Of a DNA stretch of 64,000 nt, positions 1 to 9,441 are shown piece after piece (the stretch's first letter is position 1; every line of letters starts with the position of its first letter). The stretch comes from Ardenticatenaceae bacterium. Its GTDB lineage: Bacteria; Chloroflexota; Anaerolineae; Promineifilales; Promineifilaceae. Below the pieces are notes generated by a model. The model saw only the letters and a program-made list of their open reading frames with translations. It was not told the DNA's origin and made no database searches. The stretch lies in contig JACKBT010000003.1 of the NCBI GenBank assembly GCA_020634415.1, positions 1 through 64,000 of the forward strand, read 5' to 3'. The position numbers and the translations under genes are program-made.

Positions 1-2
1 CC

Positions 3-872
3 CTCATCCCCACCATCGTCGCCGCCCTCATCGCCGCCATCGTCCTGCTCGGCCTCCGCCACACCCCCATCTCCCAAACACTACCCATTTACAATCTTGG
101 GCTATCCCTTCTCCTTCTGCTCCTGCCACTCTACGGATTCGTAACCACGAAAACGGCCGTCTCCACCCCCGGCAGCGGCTTCCCCCTCCGCATCATGACC
201 TACAACATCCACAACGGCTTCCCCCCCTACGGCAACCTCAACCTCGAAGCCATCGCCCAAGTCATCGAAACCGAAAACCCCGACATCATCGCCCTCCAAG
301 AAGTCTCACGCGGTTGGGTCATCAACGGCTCCATAGACACCCTCACCTGGCTCTCCCAACGCCTCAACATGCCCTACATCTTCAACCCCACCGCCGACCC
401 ACTATGGGGCAATGCCCTCCTCAGCCGCTACCCCATCATCAACTACGAACTCATCCCCCTGCCGCCCGACAACCTCCCCCTTACACGCGGCTTCATCGCC
501 GCCACCATAGACATCGGCACCGGACAAACCCTCAACATCATCGCCACCCACCTCCACCACCCCTTCAACGGCAGCGACATTCGCCAACAGCAGGCGCAAG
601 TCATCCTCGATTACATCCAAAACCAACCCCACACCATCATCACCGGCGACTTCAACGCCGAACCCGATTCCCCCGAAGCAGCCCTCTTCCACAATGCGGG
701 TCTCACCGACATCCTGGCCGATATCCAGCCCAACACCACCTTCTACGCCCTCGGCCCCACTCGCCAAATTGACTACATCTGGCTCACCCCCGATCTAACC
801 GCCACAGCCATCATCATCCCCACCACCCCCGCCTCCGACCATCTCCCCATCGCCGCTACCCTCAACCCCTAG
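3..872 (+). CDS. Membrane-anchored endonuclease/exonuclease/phosphatase (EEP) family protein, 5' end missing
   Basis: The frame is open from the left edge, so the N-terminus lies outside the window. The visible part begins with two hydrophobic helices (about residues 1-18 and 27-48), followed by an EEP domain from the MTYNIHNGF strand onward. EEP motifs in order are LQEVSRG (metal-binding Glu), GDFNAEPDSP, RQIDYIW and the terminal SDHLPI. The family cleaves phosphodiester or phosphomonoester bonds with Mg2+ and includes DNase I-like and sphingomyelinase-like enzymes; the substrate here cannot be told. The catalytic domain probably sits next to the membrane, outside the cell. An internal ATG at 195 would drop the helices and lacks a clear ribosome site, so I treat the longer frame as real. 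Confidence 0.85.
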   Translation, partial: LIPTIVAALIAAIVLLGLRHTPISQTLPIYNLGLSLLLLLLPLYGFVTTKTAVSTPGSGFPLRIMTYNIHNGFPPYGNLNLEAIAQVIETENPDIIALQEVSRGWVINGSIDTLTWLSQRLNMPYIFNPTADPLWGNALLSRYPIINYELIPLPPDNLPLTRGFIAATIDIGTGQTLNIIATHLHHPFNGSDIRQQQAQVILDYIQNQPHTIITGDFNAEPDSPEAALFHNAGLTDILADIQPNTTFYALGPTRQIDYIWLTPDLTATAIIIPTTPASDHLPIAATLNP

Positions 873-910
873 CCAGACACACTAACAACTTATCCGGCCA
901 ACCTCTAAAC

Positions 911-959
911 TCACGCAAAGACGCCAAGGAAAACACAACACCTTCGCGCCTTTGCGTGA
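911..959. repeat. Intergenic inverted repeat with CGCAAAG arms
   Basis: The arms TCACGCAAAG (911-920) and CTTTGCGTGA (950-959) are perfect inverted repeats, and the inner parts (GACGCCAAGG / CCTTCGCGCC) pair imperfectly. It lies between two co-directional genes. A related CGCAAAG / CTTTGCG pair forms the outer arms of the element at 54151-54337. Confidence 0.75.
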
Positions 960-1025
960 CATCCCATATCCCCCACCCCTAACCCAATTTATCCTCTCTC
1001 TTCATTCGGTGATAAACTCAGCAAC

Positions 1026-2141
1026 ATGAAAAACCAGCTAAGCGAAACAACCCTCATTCCCATCATTAGCCGCGCTCTTCAGGCCGACCAGATTACCCTG
1101 CTGGATTGGGACATTCAATCGGCACATGGTGGCTACAGCCACGACCTGACAGGTGGCATTTACCGCCTTACGGGAACAGCGCAAAGGGGGAACGGCCGTT
1201 CCCCCTTCAGCCTCATCCTCAAAATTGTCCAGGCCCCCGCCAACCCCACCCCCGAAGACCACCCCCACTACTGGAAGCGCGAACTCCTCGCCTACCAATC
1301 CGGCCTCCTCAACAACCTCGCCCCCCACCTGCACGCCCCACACTGCTTCGCCGCCCAAGAAATAAACAACACCACCTACTGGCTCTGGCTCGAAGATGTA
1401 CAGGATGAACTGGGCGATGAATGGCCCCTAACCCATTTCCAGATTGCTTCACGACATTTAGGGCAATTTAACGGCCGTTACCTCCCCCCAAACACCCACC
1501 CCACCCACCCCTGGCTCAGCCACAACTGGCTTGCCACCTGGCTCCAAGACTACACCCACCTCCCCCACCTCCTCGCCGACGACACCACCTGGCAGCACCC
1601 CCTCGTCCACAACATCCTCCCCCGCAGTTGCCAAAATCGCCTCCTCCACCTATGGCACAACCGCCACCAACTCTTCCAAGCCCTCGCCCAACTCCCCCAA
1701 ACCTTCTGCCACATGGATGCCTTCCGCCCCAACCTCTTCGCCCAACAAAACAAAACCATCCTCATAGATTGGGACAAAACCGGCTTCGGCGCCATCGGCG
1801 AAGAACTAGGCGGCATGGTCGCCGCCAGCCTAATCTGGTTCCGCGTAGACGCAGCCGAAGCCCAAACCTTTGGCAACCTGGCCTTCCAAGGCTATCTACA
1901 AGGCCTGCGCGACACCGGCTGGCAAGGCGATCCCCAAGAAGTACGCCTTGGCTTCACCGCCGCCTCCGCCCTCCGCTGGGGCATACCCGGTGTCTTCTGG
2001 CTGCGCGGCATAACCGATGCAGAATACCCTTCACAATGGGTCCAGTGGTGGCAGCGGCCCATCCCCCAAATGCAGCACCAATGGGTACAAGTCACCAACT
2101 ACCTCCTCGACCTCGCCGACGAAGCCTTCCAACTACTTTAA
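1026..2141 (+). CDS. Aminoglycoside phosphotransferase (APH)-like kinase, substrate unknown
   Basis: This 371-residue soluble protein has the eukaryotic-like kinase fold of the APH/choline kinase family. The catalytic loop is visible as H229-x-D231 with N236 (CHMDAFRPNLF), and the metal-binding Asp is D248 in LIDWDKTGFG. A strand lysine, K66 in LILKIV, is the likely ATP-binding residue. The family phosphorylates hydroxyl groups of small molecules (aminoglycosides, choline, homoserine, fructosamine). Nothing here points to resistance, and the neighbouring dehydrogenases suggest sugar or inositol metabolism at most. Residues 52-60 are loosely conserved and contain the ACGGCCGT octamer (NGR). 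The ATG lies 150 bp after the upstream stop, beyond an inverted repeat. Confidence 0.7.
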   Translation: MKNQLSETTLIPIISRALQADQITLLDWDIQSAHGGYSHDLTGGIYRLTGTAQRGNGRSPFSLILKIVQAPANPTPEDHPHYWKRELLAYQSGLLNNLAPHLHAPHCFAAQEINNTTYWLWLEDVQDELGDEWPLTHFQIASRHLGQFNGRYLPPNTHPTHPWLSHNWLATWLQDYTHLPHLLADDTTWQHPLVHNILPRSCQNRLLHLWHNRHQLFQALAQLPQTFCHMDAFRPNLFAQQNKTILIDWDKTGFGAIGEELGGMVAASLIWFRVDAAEAQTFGNLAFQGYLQGLRDTGWQGDPQEVRLGFTAASALRWGIPGVFWLRGITDAEYPSQWVQWWQRPIPQMQHQWVQVTNYLLDLADEAFQLL

Positions 2142-2201
2142 TCATCATTCCGAGGTCCGCCGAGGAATCCCGACGAAATAACAAAACCAGGAGTAACAAC
2201 C

Positions 2202-3218
2202 ATGACCAACATCCGCTTTAGCGCCATCGGCCTCAATCACGGCCACATCTACGGGCAAGTCAACCTGCTCCTCCGAGCCGGAGCCGAACTCATCTCCTTC
2301 TACGCCCCCGAACCAGACCTCATCGCCCCCTTCCAAAAAGCCTTCCCCCAGGCCCAACTCGCCCACAGCACCACCGAGATATTAGAAGACGAATCCATCC
2401 AACTCATCGTCAGCGCCGGCATCCCCAACGAGCGTGCCCCCCTGGGCATCGCCGTCATGCAGCACGGCAAAGATTACATGAGCGACAAACCTGGCTTCAC
2501 CACCCTCGAACAACTAGCCGAAGCCCGCCGCGTCCAGGCCCAAACAGGGCGCATCTACTCCATCTGCTTTAGCGAACGGCTGGAAAATCGCGCCACCGTC
2601 AAAGCTGGCGAATTAGTACAGGCCGGAGCCATCGGTCAGGTAGTGCAAACCATTGGCCTCGGGCCGCACCAAACCCGCCTGCCCACCCGCCCCGACTGGT
2701 TCTTCCAACGCCAACGCTATGGCGGCATCCTCACCGACATCGCCTCCCATCAGGCCGACCAATTCCTCTTCTTCACCAACTCCACCAGCGCCAAAGTCGT
2801 CAACGCCACCGTTGCCAACTACAAACACCCTCAATATCCCGAACTAGAAGATTTTGGCGAAATAGTATTGCACGGCAATGGCGGGCATGGCTATGTGCGC
2901 GTAGATTGGTACACACCAGATGGATTGGGCGTATGGGGCGACGGCCGTTTAACCATCCTCGGCACCGAAGGCTACATCGAACTACGCAAATACACCGACC
3001 TCGCCGGACGACCCGGCGGCAACCACCTCTTCCTCGTTGACCAAAAAGGCACACAATACATAGATTGCAGCGAAGTAGAACTGCCCTACGGCCGTCAGCT
3101 CATCGCCGACATCCTCAATCGCACCGAAACCGCCCTTCCCCAGGCCCACACCTTCCTCGCCTCCGAACTCGTCCTCACCGCCCAGGCCCAAGCCAGCAAG
3201 TTAGGCCATTTAAGTTGA
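2202..3218 (+). CDS. Gfo/Idh/MocA family NAD(P)-dependent oxidoreductase
   Basis: The protein (338 residues) has an N-terminal Rossmann fold (RFSAIGLNHGHIYGQV; the glycine-rich loop is unusual in carrying His) and the family's substrate-binding C-terminal half. The catalytic-site motif EKP appears as D95-K96-P97. The family oxidises or reduces hydroxyl groups of sugars, inositols and related polyols with NAD(P); the exact substrate is not predictable. The start is supported by AGGAG about 9 bp upstream. It is followed after 73 bp by a second Gfo/Idh/MocA gene on the same strand, so the two probably act on related carbohydrate intermediates. Confidence 0.85.
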   Translation: MTNIRFSAIGLNHGHIYGQVNLLLRAGAELISFYAPEPDLIAPFQKAFPQAQLAHSTTEILEDESIQLIVSAGIPNERAPLGIAVMQHGKDYMSDKPGFTTLEQLAEARRVQAQTGRIYSICFSERLENRATVKAGELVQAGAIGQVVQTIGLGPHQTRLPTRPDWFFQRQRYGGILTDIASHQADQFLFFTNSTSAKVVNATVANYKHPQYPELEDFGEIVLHGNGGHGYVRVDWYTPDGLGVWGDGRLTILGTEGYIELRKYTDLAGRPGGNHLFLVDQKGTQYIDCSEVELPYGRQLIADILNRTETALPQAHTFLASELVLTAQAQASKLGHLS

Positions 3219-3223
3219 ACAAT

Positions 3224-3276
3224 GTAGCAGGTAGCAAGTGGCAAGTGGCAAGTACCTGCCACCTGCCACCTGCCAC
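3224..3276. repeat. Intergenic palindrome, word GGCAAGT / ACTTGCC type (family C)
   Basis: Several copies of a GTAGCAAGT/GGCAAGT word are followed by copies of its complement (CCTGCCA type), giving a long imperfect hairpin that ends directly before the AGGAG ribosome site of the next gene. Frame-open repeat sequence upstream of the true ATG could mislead gene finders into adding 18 residues. Confidence 0.85.
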
Positions 3277-3291
3277 ATACAGGAGTTACCC

Positions 3292-4500
3292 ATGAAGAAA
3301 AAAGTAGGCATCGGCATGATAGGCGGGGGCTTTTTAGCCGCCACCCGCGCCCGCTGCTACGCCAGCGTCAGCGGCTATGATGCCCAAATCGTGGCCGTCG
3401 CCGCCCGCACCGAAGCCAGCGCCGCCAGCTACCAGGCCCGTTACAACATCCCCAAAATGTTCACCGATTACCACAAACTGCTGGCCCTGCCCGAAGTAGA
3501 TGTGGTGGACTTGTGCGTTCCCAATCATCTGCATCGCCCTATGACCGAAGCCGCCGCCGCCGCTGGCAAACACGTCATCTGCACCAAACCCCTCACCGCC
3601 TACGTGGGGCAAGACTTGCCCGCCACCGCCAGCGATGCCGATATTTCGGCCGTTTCCCGGCAAAAAATGTTAGCCGTCGCCACCGCCGATGCCCAGGCAA
3701 TGGTAGAAGCCACTGAAAAAGCCAACGTTCACCTGATGTATGGCGAAAACTGGATTTATGCCCCCGCCATCACCCGCGCCGAAGGGCTTATCACCGCCAG
3801 CAAAGGCACAATCATGGAGATGCGCGGCGGGGAATGTCACAATGGTTCCCATTCGCCCTACTCCAAAATCTGGCGCTATACGGGCGGCGGCGCACTGCTG
3901 CGCCTGGGCGCACACCCCATCGGGGCCATGCTATATTTGAAGCAGCAGGAGGGCCTGGCACGAAACGGCCGTCCCCTCCGCCCCACCGCCGTCACCGCCG
4001 AAATCAGCGACCTCAGCCGCATCCCCTCCGTAACCGCTGAAGAGCAAGCCTGGATTGTGCGAGGCTGGCAAGATGTGGAAAATTGGGCCACCGTCATCAT
4101 CACCTTCGAGGATGGCTCACGCGCCGTAGTCTACGCCTCCGATGCCGTCTTGGGCGGCATGGAAAGCAAACTGGAAATCTTCCTCTCCAACAGCCATCTC
4201 CAATGCAACCTTAGCCCCAACAATTTGCTGCAAGCCTACACCCCCCACGCCGATGTCTTTGGCGATGCCTACATCATGGAAAAAGTAAGCACGAGCGCCG
4301 GTTGGACAACCCCCATTCCCGACGAGGATTGGAGTTCGGGACATCTGGCAATGTGCCAGGATTTTGTGGCGGCGGTGGCTGAGGGCAGAGGGGCTAGGGC
4401 CAACGGCCGTTTAGGGGTAGATGTCATTCGCGTCATCTACGCCGCCTACATCGCCGCCAGCACCGGCCAGCGAGTAGACAATCTCGCTACCTCCAGCTAG
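3292..4500 (+). CDS. Gfo/Idh/MocA family NAD(P)-dependent oxidoreductase
   Basis: The 402-residue protein starts MKKKVGIGMIGGGFLA, a canonical Rossmann GxGGG turn, and carries the catalytic C-T-K-P motif (K99), with the ketose or inositol-binding domain behind it. I chose the ATG at 3292 because AGGAG lies at 3281-3285; an in-frame upstream start at 3238 would translate the family C hairpin. It is longer than the preceding paralogue and shares little sequence with it, so this is a pair of different specificities, not a recent duplication. Both are probably cytoplasmic sugar or polyol dehydrogenases. Octamer copies at 3965 and 4402 are read as NGR. Confidence 0.87.
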   Translation: MKKKVGIGMIGGGFLAATRARCYASVSGYDAQIVAVAARTEASAASYQARYNIPKMFTDYHKLLALPEVDVVDLCVPNHLHRPMTEAAAAAGKHVICTKPLTAYVGQDLPATASDADISAVSRQKMLAVATADAQAMVEATEKANVHLMYGENWIYAPAITRAEGLITASKGTIMEMRGGECHNGSHSPYSKIWRYTGGGALLRLGAHPIGAMLYLKQQEGLARNGRPLRPTAVTAEISDLSRIPSVTAEEQAWIVRGWQDVENWATVIITFEDGSRAVVYASDAVLGGMESKLEIFLSNSHLQCNLSPNNLLQAYTPHADVFGDAYIMEKVSTSAGWTTPIPDEDWSSGHLAMCQDFVAAVAEGRGARANGRLGVDVIRVIYAAYIAASTGQRVDNLATSS

Positions 4501-4663
4501 CTCAACAAACTCATCCCTTGCCAAACGTTTCATGAATATAACGGCCGTTCGCGCCAGAGACACACAGACACCTGTTATAATTTCCCATTTGGCAGCTTGA
4601 CACTTTGGCAACAACTCTTCATAACAAGACAACTTGGGCATTGCCTGGAACGAGAGCAAGAAT

Positions 4664-7600
4664 ATGATGGTTAACAAGAAACACTCTGGTCATTCACGGT
4701 ACGGTATTTGGGCTTTTTCAGGGATGCTTTCCTTGTTAGCCATGTTGGGTCTGCTAGTCTGGCTTTTGGCGGCCCCTTCCCCCGCTCAGGCCAATGACAA
4801 AATAACGGCCGATTTGCAAACGGCCGTCGCCACCGCCAACCCCAACACCCCCCTGCGCTTCATCGTCCACTTCCAAGAAACGGCCGATTTCTCCCGCACC
4901 CCCCTGCCCACCGACGAGATAGAACGGCGCACCCTAATGGTGCAAACACTGCAAGAAACGGCCGTCACCAGCCAGGCTGCCCTCATCTCACAATTAGACG
5001 ATTGGCAGGCAAACGGCCGTATCCGCCACTACCGCCCCCTGTGGATCATCAACGCCATCGCCATCGTCGGCACAGCCGACACCATCCCCCAAATCGCCAC
5101 CCGCCCCGAAGTCAAACAGATCGAGCTAGACAACAGCTTCCCCCTCATACCCGCCTTCGCCGACCCCGATTACACCGCCCTCTTCCAATTCCTCCCCGCC
5201 AACCCACCCACCGAAACCTACAGTTGGGGCCTTGACCGCATCCGCGCCCCCCACGTCTGGCACGGCCTGGGCTACGATGGCAGCGATGTCACCATCGCCA
5301 TCATGGACAGCGGCGTAGATTGGCAGCATCCTGATTTGCTGCCCAACTATCGCGGCAACCTGGGCGGTGGCAGCTATCAACACGCGGGCAACTGGTATCA
5401 GGCCACCTATCCCACCCTGACTGTGCCTGTGGATTGGGTAGGGCATGGCACGCATGTGGCCGGAACGGCCGTTGGGCAAAACGGCATCGGCGTCGCCCCC
5501 GGGGCCAACTGGATCGCCACCGCCATCGTAGACCAATATGGCAACATCTACACCAGCAGCGCCCATGCCGCCTTCCAATGGCTGCTGGCCCCCAACAACA
5601 ACCCCGCCCTCGCCCCCGACATCGTCAACGCTTCCTGGGGCGGCTCCCCCATTGCCACCGCTTTCCTAGACGATGTGGAAATACTCTACCAGGCCGGGAT
5701 CATCGCCGTTTTCGCCGCAGGCAACTCCGGCCCCTTTGCCCAAACCATTGGCACCCCAGCCGCCTACACCCATACCCTGGCTATTGGGGCCAGCGACGAA
5801 TTCAACACAGTCGCCTGGTTCTCCTCCCGTGGGCCATCCACCTTCACCAGCGAACCCCGCCCTCACCTCATCGCCCCCGGCACCAACATCGTCTCTGCCT
5901 ACCTCAATAACCAATACGCCCTCTCCCATGGCACCTCCATGGCCGCCCCCCACGCCGCCGGGGCCGCCGCCCTCTTGTTATCACAAAACCCCGCCCTCAC
6001 CATTGAAGATGTCAAACAACGCTTGCTCGCCTCCGCCCTACCCGTCGCCGCCAACCATCCCAACAACGAAAGTGGCTGGGGGCAGTTGGACATCTACAAC
6101 ACCCTGCTCCAAGAAGTGGCTACCGGCCGCATCACCGGCCAACTGCAAGGGGATGGTGTACCTTTGCCGCACACCCTTATGACTATCACCACGCCCTCTG
6201 GGGCCAAATTACCTTACACCACCGACGATAATGGGCAGTTTGAGATGAAATTACAGCCCGGCACTTATAGTCTGCAAGCGGCCGCCTTTGGTTTTGCCAG
6301 CCAAACAAAAACCAATCTCACCATCTTTAATATCAACCACACCGTTATCACCAATTTCGATCTCTCGCCTTTGCCCGCTGGCATCATCACCGGCCAAGTC
6401 AGAGAAGCAGGCACAAACAACCCCATTGCCAATGCAGAAGTTCGTGTTGAGGGCGCACCCGTCACCGCCCAGACAGATGCCAACGGCCAGTACACCCTCA
6501 ACCTGCCAGCCAACCAATACACCATCAGCGTTCATGCCCATGGCTATCGGCTCGGCCAAACGGCCGTTACCCTCACCGCCAACCAAACCATCATCCGCCA
6601 CTTCACCCTCGCCCCCGGCCCCGCCATCATACTAGTAGACAGCGGCACCTGGTATTACGATTCACAAATTCACTTCTACGAAAACAGCCTCACCAGCCTG
6701 GCCTACAACTACGATGTCTGGTCCATTCGCCACCCCTATCAAGATGTTCCCGAATACGACGACCTCGCTGACTACGATACCCTTATCTGGTCAGCCCCCT
6801 TTGACTCCCCCGGTGCGGTACAGGCAGGGCAAGCCATCACCCGCTTCCTCAAAACAGGCGGAAACTTTTTAGTCAGTGGGCAAAACGTAGGCGCATACGA
6901 CAGCATCGTCGTCAATCCCCAAGTCTGGTGGTATCGGGATTTAGAAGCACGATACGCCGGCAACGTAACCCATACCGAAACGATTATGGGCGCCGCCGGC
7001 ACGGTTTTCGCCGGCCTGTCCCTCACCCTCAATGGGGCCGAAAGTGCCCACAACCAATTCGACCCCGATAAATCTCTCAGCAACAGCATCCTGACAGACC
7101 CCATTTTCCACTATGGCAGTGGGCCAACGGCCGCTTTGCAAACCGGCCACTGCAAACCCTTCAACATCGTCTACCTCGGCTTCGGCCTGGAAGGGGTTTC
7201 TACCGAAGCCAACCGCCAACAGATTCTGGAACGAACATTCGACTACTTCGACAGACCCCTCATAACATCCGGTGTGCGCTGGGAAACGGCCGATATTGAT
7301 GAATTCGCCCTCCCCACCCAACAACTCGTCTACACCATCACCGTCCGCAACATGAGCGAAACCCTCACCGACACCTTCCACATCCAAACCAGCGGCAGCC
7401 AATGGCCCACAGACCTCATGACCACCACCGTCACCCTCGGGCCATGCGCCGTCGGGCATACCGTCCTCACCCTAAACGTCCCCGCCGACGTGCCCCCCGA
7501 CACCCAGCACACCATGTCCATCCTCGTCGCCGCCAACAGCAACCCCGCCCTCACCGACCAGTTCTACCTGCATCACAAAATTCCCGGCCAAATCCTCTTT

Positions 7601-8977
7601 ATAGACGATGACCGCTGGTATGATCGGCAAGGCACCATGCTCGATGCCCTCGACCAAATGGGATTGTCCTACGACATTTGGGAAACAGGCTGGGCCTCCC
7701 AGGTGGGCCGAGGCAGTCCGCCCGCCGACCTGCTTCTGGCCTACGACTACATCATCTGGTATACCGGCTATGACTGGTTTCAGCCCCTCACCAATGAGGA
7801 AAACGCCGCCCTTACCAACTTTTTAGCCCAGGGCGGACGGCTGTTTTTGACCAGCCAGGACTATCTCTACTACCATGCCCATCAGCCTTTGGTTAAAAAC
7901 TATTTTGGCCTGCTAACCTACCAGGAATCCATCACCCCCACCCAAGTCTATGCCGGTCACTCACCTGTTGTGCCCAACGAGTTGGCTGGCCCCATCCCCC
8001 TCAGCTATCGGCCGTATCTCAATTTTAGTGATGGTGTGCTGCCCCTCGAGATGGAACGGGCGGTTTTATGGGGCGATCAGGGTATGCCCGCTGGGCTTAT
8101 CAACAGTGGCTTCACCGCTGATAACGAAGATTGGCGGCTTGTTTTTTGGAGCATTCCCTTTGAAACCATGACCCATACGGCCTATTTGCCAGCCATGAAC
8201 GGCATCATGGGCTGGCTGGGCGACCTGGGCGATTCAACATTTGCGACGGGCCAACGGGTTGTGCCTGCTGGTGCTGCCCAAACCTACACCCTCACCCTCA
8301 AAAACTTGCCCCACGCTCCCGCCAACTATGTTTACATAACCAACACGCTGCCCGTGGGGCTGGATTTTGTGGCCGGATCGTTGAGCGGTGGGGCAAGCTA
8401 CAATGCGGCCACACGCCAGCTCACCTGGCAGGGCGATCTGCCCCCAGGCGGCCAGCGGCTCATTCGCTATCAGGCTGTGCCCACCGGCGGGCCACGCCTG
8501 GACAACCGTGTCACCATTGCCTATGAACGGCACAAGATCGCCTTTAACCAGACAGCCACAGTGTGGGTAGATGCCCCCGATTTGAGTGGATCGCAGTTAA
8601 CGGCCGTCTCCAACACCCCCGCCACCTCACCCCACATCACCTACAGCCTGCGCCTGCAAAATGATGGCCTGCTGGCCACCGATGGTATATCGGCCGTTGT
8701 GCGCCTGCCCAATGCCTTCTACCCCCTCACCGACACCCTTGCCTATGCCACTGGCACAGGCTTTCTAGCCAACCAGCGCATCCACTGGCGCGGCGACCTG
8801 CTGCCCGGTGAGGCCGTCACCATCACCTTCCAAATGACGGGCACATTAGCCGCCAAAGTGACCTGGCACTCGGCAACGGCCGTCATCCACGACGGCCACA
8901 CCGATACCCAACTCTTTTATCACGTGCTGCCCATACGGCCGTTTACCTACTATTGGCCTTTCGTTGCGAAACAATAA
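4664..8977 (+). CDS. Giant secreted subtilisin-like serine protease (S8) with carboxypeptidase-regulatory-like repeats
   Basis: The product is 1437 residues. A signal peptide (basic start, hydrophobic 17-36, cleavage probably after PAQA about 43) precedes an inhibitor-like prodomain and an S8 domain with catalytic D215 (IMDSGVD), H261 (GHGTHVAG), oxyanion N354 (AAGNSG) and S425 (HGTSMAAPHA). Two CarboxypepD-regulatory-like beta-sandwiches follow (GRITGQL and GIITGQV, about 495-655). Next come a large region with two similar ThuA-like segments (RxDSGTWYYDSQ and LFIDDDRWYDRQ) and a C-terminal DUF11-type repeat region. The tail ends FTYYWPFVAKQ, similar to another secreted protein of this window. 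The ATG at 4664 (or 4667) has GAGAG about 7 bp upstream and is preferred to the TTG at 4634. A TATAAT lies at 4576-4581 without a clear -35. Confidence 0.92.
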   Translation: MMVNKKHSGHSRYGIWAFSGMLSLLAMLGLLVWLLAAPSPAQANDKITADLQTAVATANPNTPLRFIVHFQETADFSRTPLPTDEIERRTLMVQTLQETAVTSQAALISQLDDWQANGRIRHYRPLWIINAIAIVGTADTIPQIATRPEVKQIELDNSFPLIPAFADPDYTALFQFLPANPPTETYSWGLDRIRAPHVWHGLGYDGSDVTIAIMDSGVDWQHPDLLPNYRGNLGGGSYQHAGNWYQATYPTLTVPVDWVGHGTHVAGTAVGQNGIGVAPGANWIATAIVDQYGNIYTSSAHAAFQWLLAPNNNPALAPDIVNASWGGSPIATAFLDDVEILYQAGIIAVFAAGNSGPFAQTIGTPAAYTHTLAIGASDEFNTVAWFSSRGPSTFTSEPRPHLIAPGTNIVSAYLNNQYALSHGTSMAAPHAAGAAALLLSQNPALTIEDVKQRLLASALPVAANHPNNESGWGQLDIYNTLLQEVATGRITGQLQGDGVPLPHTLMTITTPSGAKLPYTTDDNGQFEMKLQPGTYSLQAAAFGFASQTKTNLTIFNINHTVITNFDLSPLPAGIITGQVREAGTNNPIANAEVRVEGAPVTAQTDANGQYTLNLPANQYTISVHAHGYRLGQTAVTLTANQTIIRHFTLAPGPAIILVDSGTWYYDSQIHFYENSLTSLAYNYDVWSIRHPYQDVPEYDDLADYDTLIWSAPFDSPGAVQAGQAITRFLKTGGNFLVSGQNVGAYDSIVVNPQVWWYRDLEARYAGNVTHTETIMGAAGTVFAGLSLTLNGAESAHNQFDPDKSLSNSILTDPIFHYGSGPTAALQTGHCKPFNIVYLGFGLEGVSTEANRQQILERTFDYFDRPLITSGVRWETADIDEFALPTQQLVYTITVRNMSETLTDTFHIQTSGSQWPTDLMTTTVTLGPCAVGHTVLTLNVPADVPPDTQHTMSILVAANSNPALTDQFYLHHKIPGQILFIDDDRWYDRQGTMLDALDQMGLSYDIWETGWASQVGRGSPPADLLLAYDYIIWYTGYDWFQPLTNEENAALTNFLAQGGRLFLTSQDYLYYHAHQPLVKNYFGLLTYQESITPTQVYAGHSPVVPNELAGPIPLSYRPYLNFSDGVLPLEMERAVLWGDQGMPAGLINSGFTADNEDWRLVFWSIPFETMTHTAYLPAMNGIMGWLGDLGDSTFATGQRVVPAGAAQTYTLTLKNLPHAPANYVYITNTLPVGLDFVAGSLSGGASYNAATRQLTWQGDLPPGGQRLIRYQAVPTGGPRLDNRVTIAYERHKIAFNQTATVWVDAPDLSGSQLTAVSNTPATSPHITYSLRLQNDGLLATDGISAVVRLPNAFYPLTDTLAYATGTGFLANQRIHWRGDLLPGEAVTITFQMTGTLAAKVTWHSATAVIHDGHTDTQLFYHVLPIRPFTYYWPFVAKQ

Positions 8978-9013
8978 CCACACCAGTAAAATAAGGCGCA
9001 CAAGGAGAAAAGG

Positions 9014-9391
9014 ATGACCCAAGAAATTAACGTCGTTTATGTTGAAGACGAACCAAACATCGCCGAACTCCTCACCGATGGCCTCAAACTATTTGGCATC
9101 AACGTCCACCCCGTCTACGGCAGTGCCGAAGAGCTGCTGGATCACTGCGCCACCCCCGCTTTGGCTCATGCCGATATGTTCTTTTTCGACATCCGGCTGC
9201 CGCGCATGACGGGGTTGGAACTGGCGGCTCGTTTGCGCGAACTGGGGGAAAAACGGCCGTTCATCATGGTCAGCGCCTGGCCCCCACCCACCAAAAAGAC
9301 CCTACAAGACATAGATGCCCTCTTCCTGCCCAAACCCTTCTCCTTCCCCGACATGGTACAAACCATCCAACACCTGGCCCAGAATCGGTAA
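9014..9391 (+). CDS. Stand-alone response regulator receiver domain protein (CheY-like)
   Basis: The 125-residue protein is a single receiver domain with no output domain. The acidic pocket is E11-D12, the phosphoacceptor D59 (FFFDIRLPRMTG), the switch residue S87 and the conserved lysine K107 (LPKPF). Such proteins relay phosphate or bind partner proteins. The start has AAGGAG about 6 bp upstream. It begins 36 bp after the subtilase gene, but no kinase is adjacent; the large histidine kinase at 59-63 kb is a possible, unproven partner. Its TAA stop lies inside the palindromic element at 9387-9441. Confidence 0.9.
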   Translation: MTQEINVVYVEDEPNIAELLTDGLKLFGINVHPVYGSAEELLDHCATPALAHADMFFFDIRLPRMTGLELAARLRELGEKRPFIMVSAWPPPTKKTLQDIDALFLPKPFSFPDMVQTIQHLAQNR

Positions 9392-9441
9392 TCCGTAATC
9401 GGTGAACGGTAATCGGATTACCGATTACCGATTACCGTTCA
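9387..9441. repeat. Intergenic palindrome, word GGTAATCCGTAATC (family D), supplying both stop codons
   Basis: Copies of GGTAATC-type words are followed by their complements (GATTACC). GTGAACGGTAATCGG and CCGATTACCGTTCAC are exact reverse complements. The element lies between convergent genes and contains the TAA of the response regulator (9389-9391) and the TAA of the YbaK gene (9432-9434, minus strand). A related copy lies at 42738-42793. Confidence 0.9.

Noticed and set aside
4576..4581. Promoter of the subtilase gene
   Set aside because: A TATAAT is present but no credible -35 at 16-18 bp; kept only as a remark.
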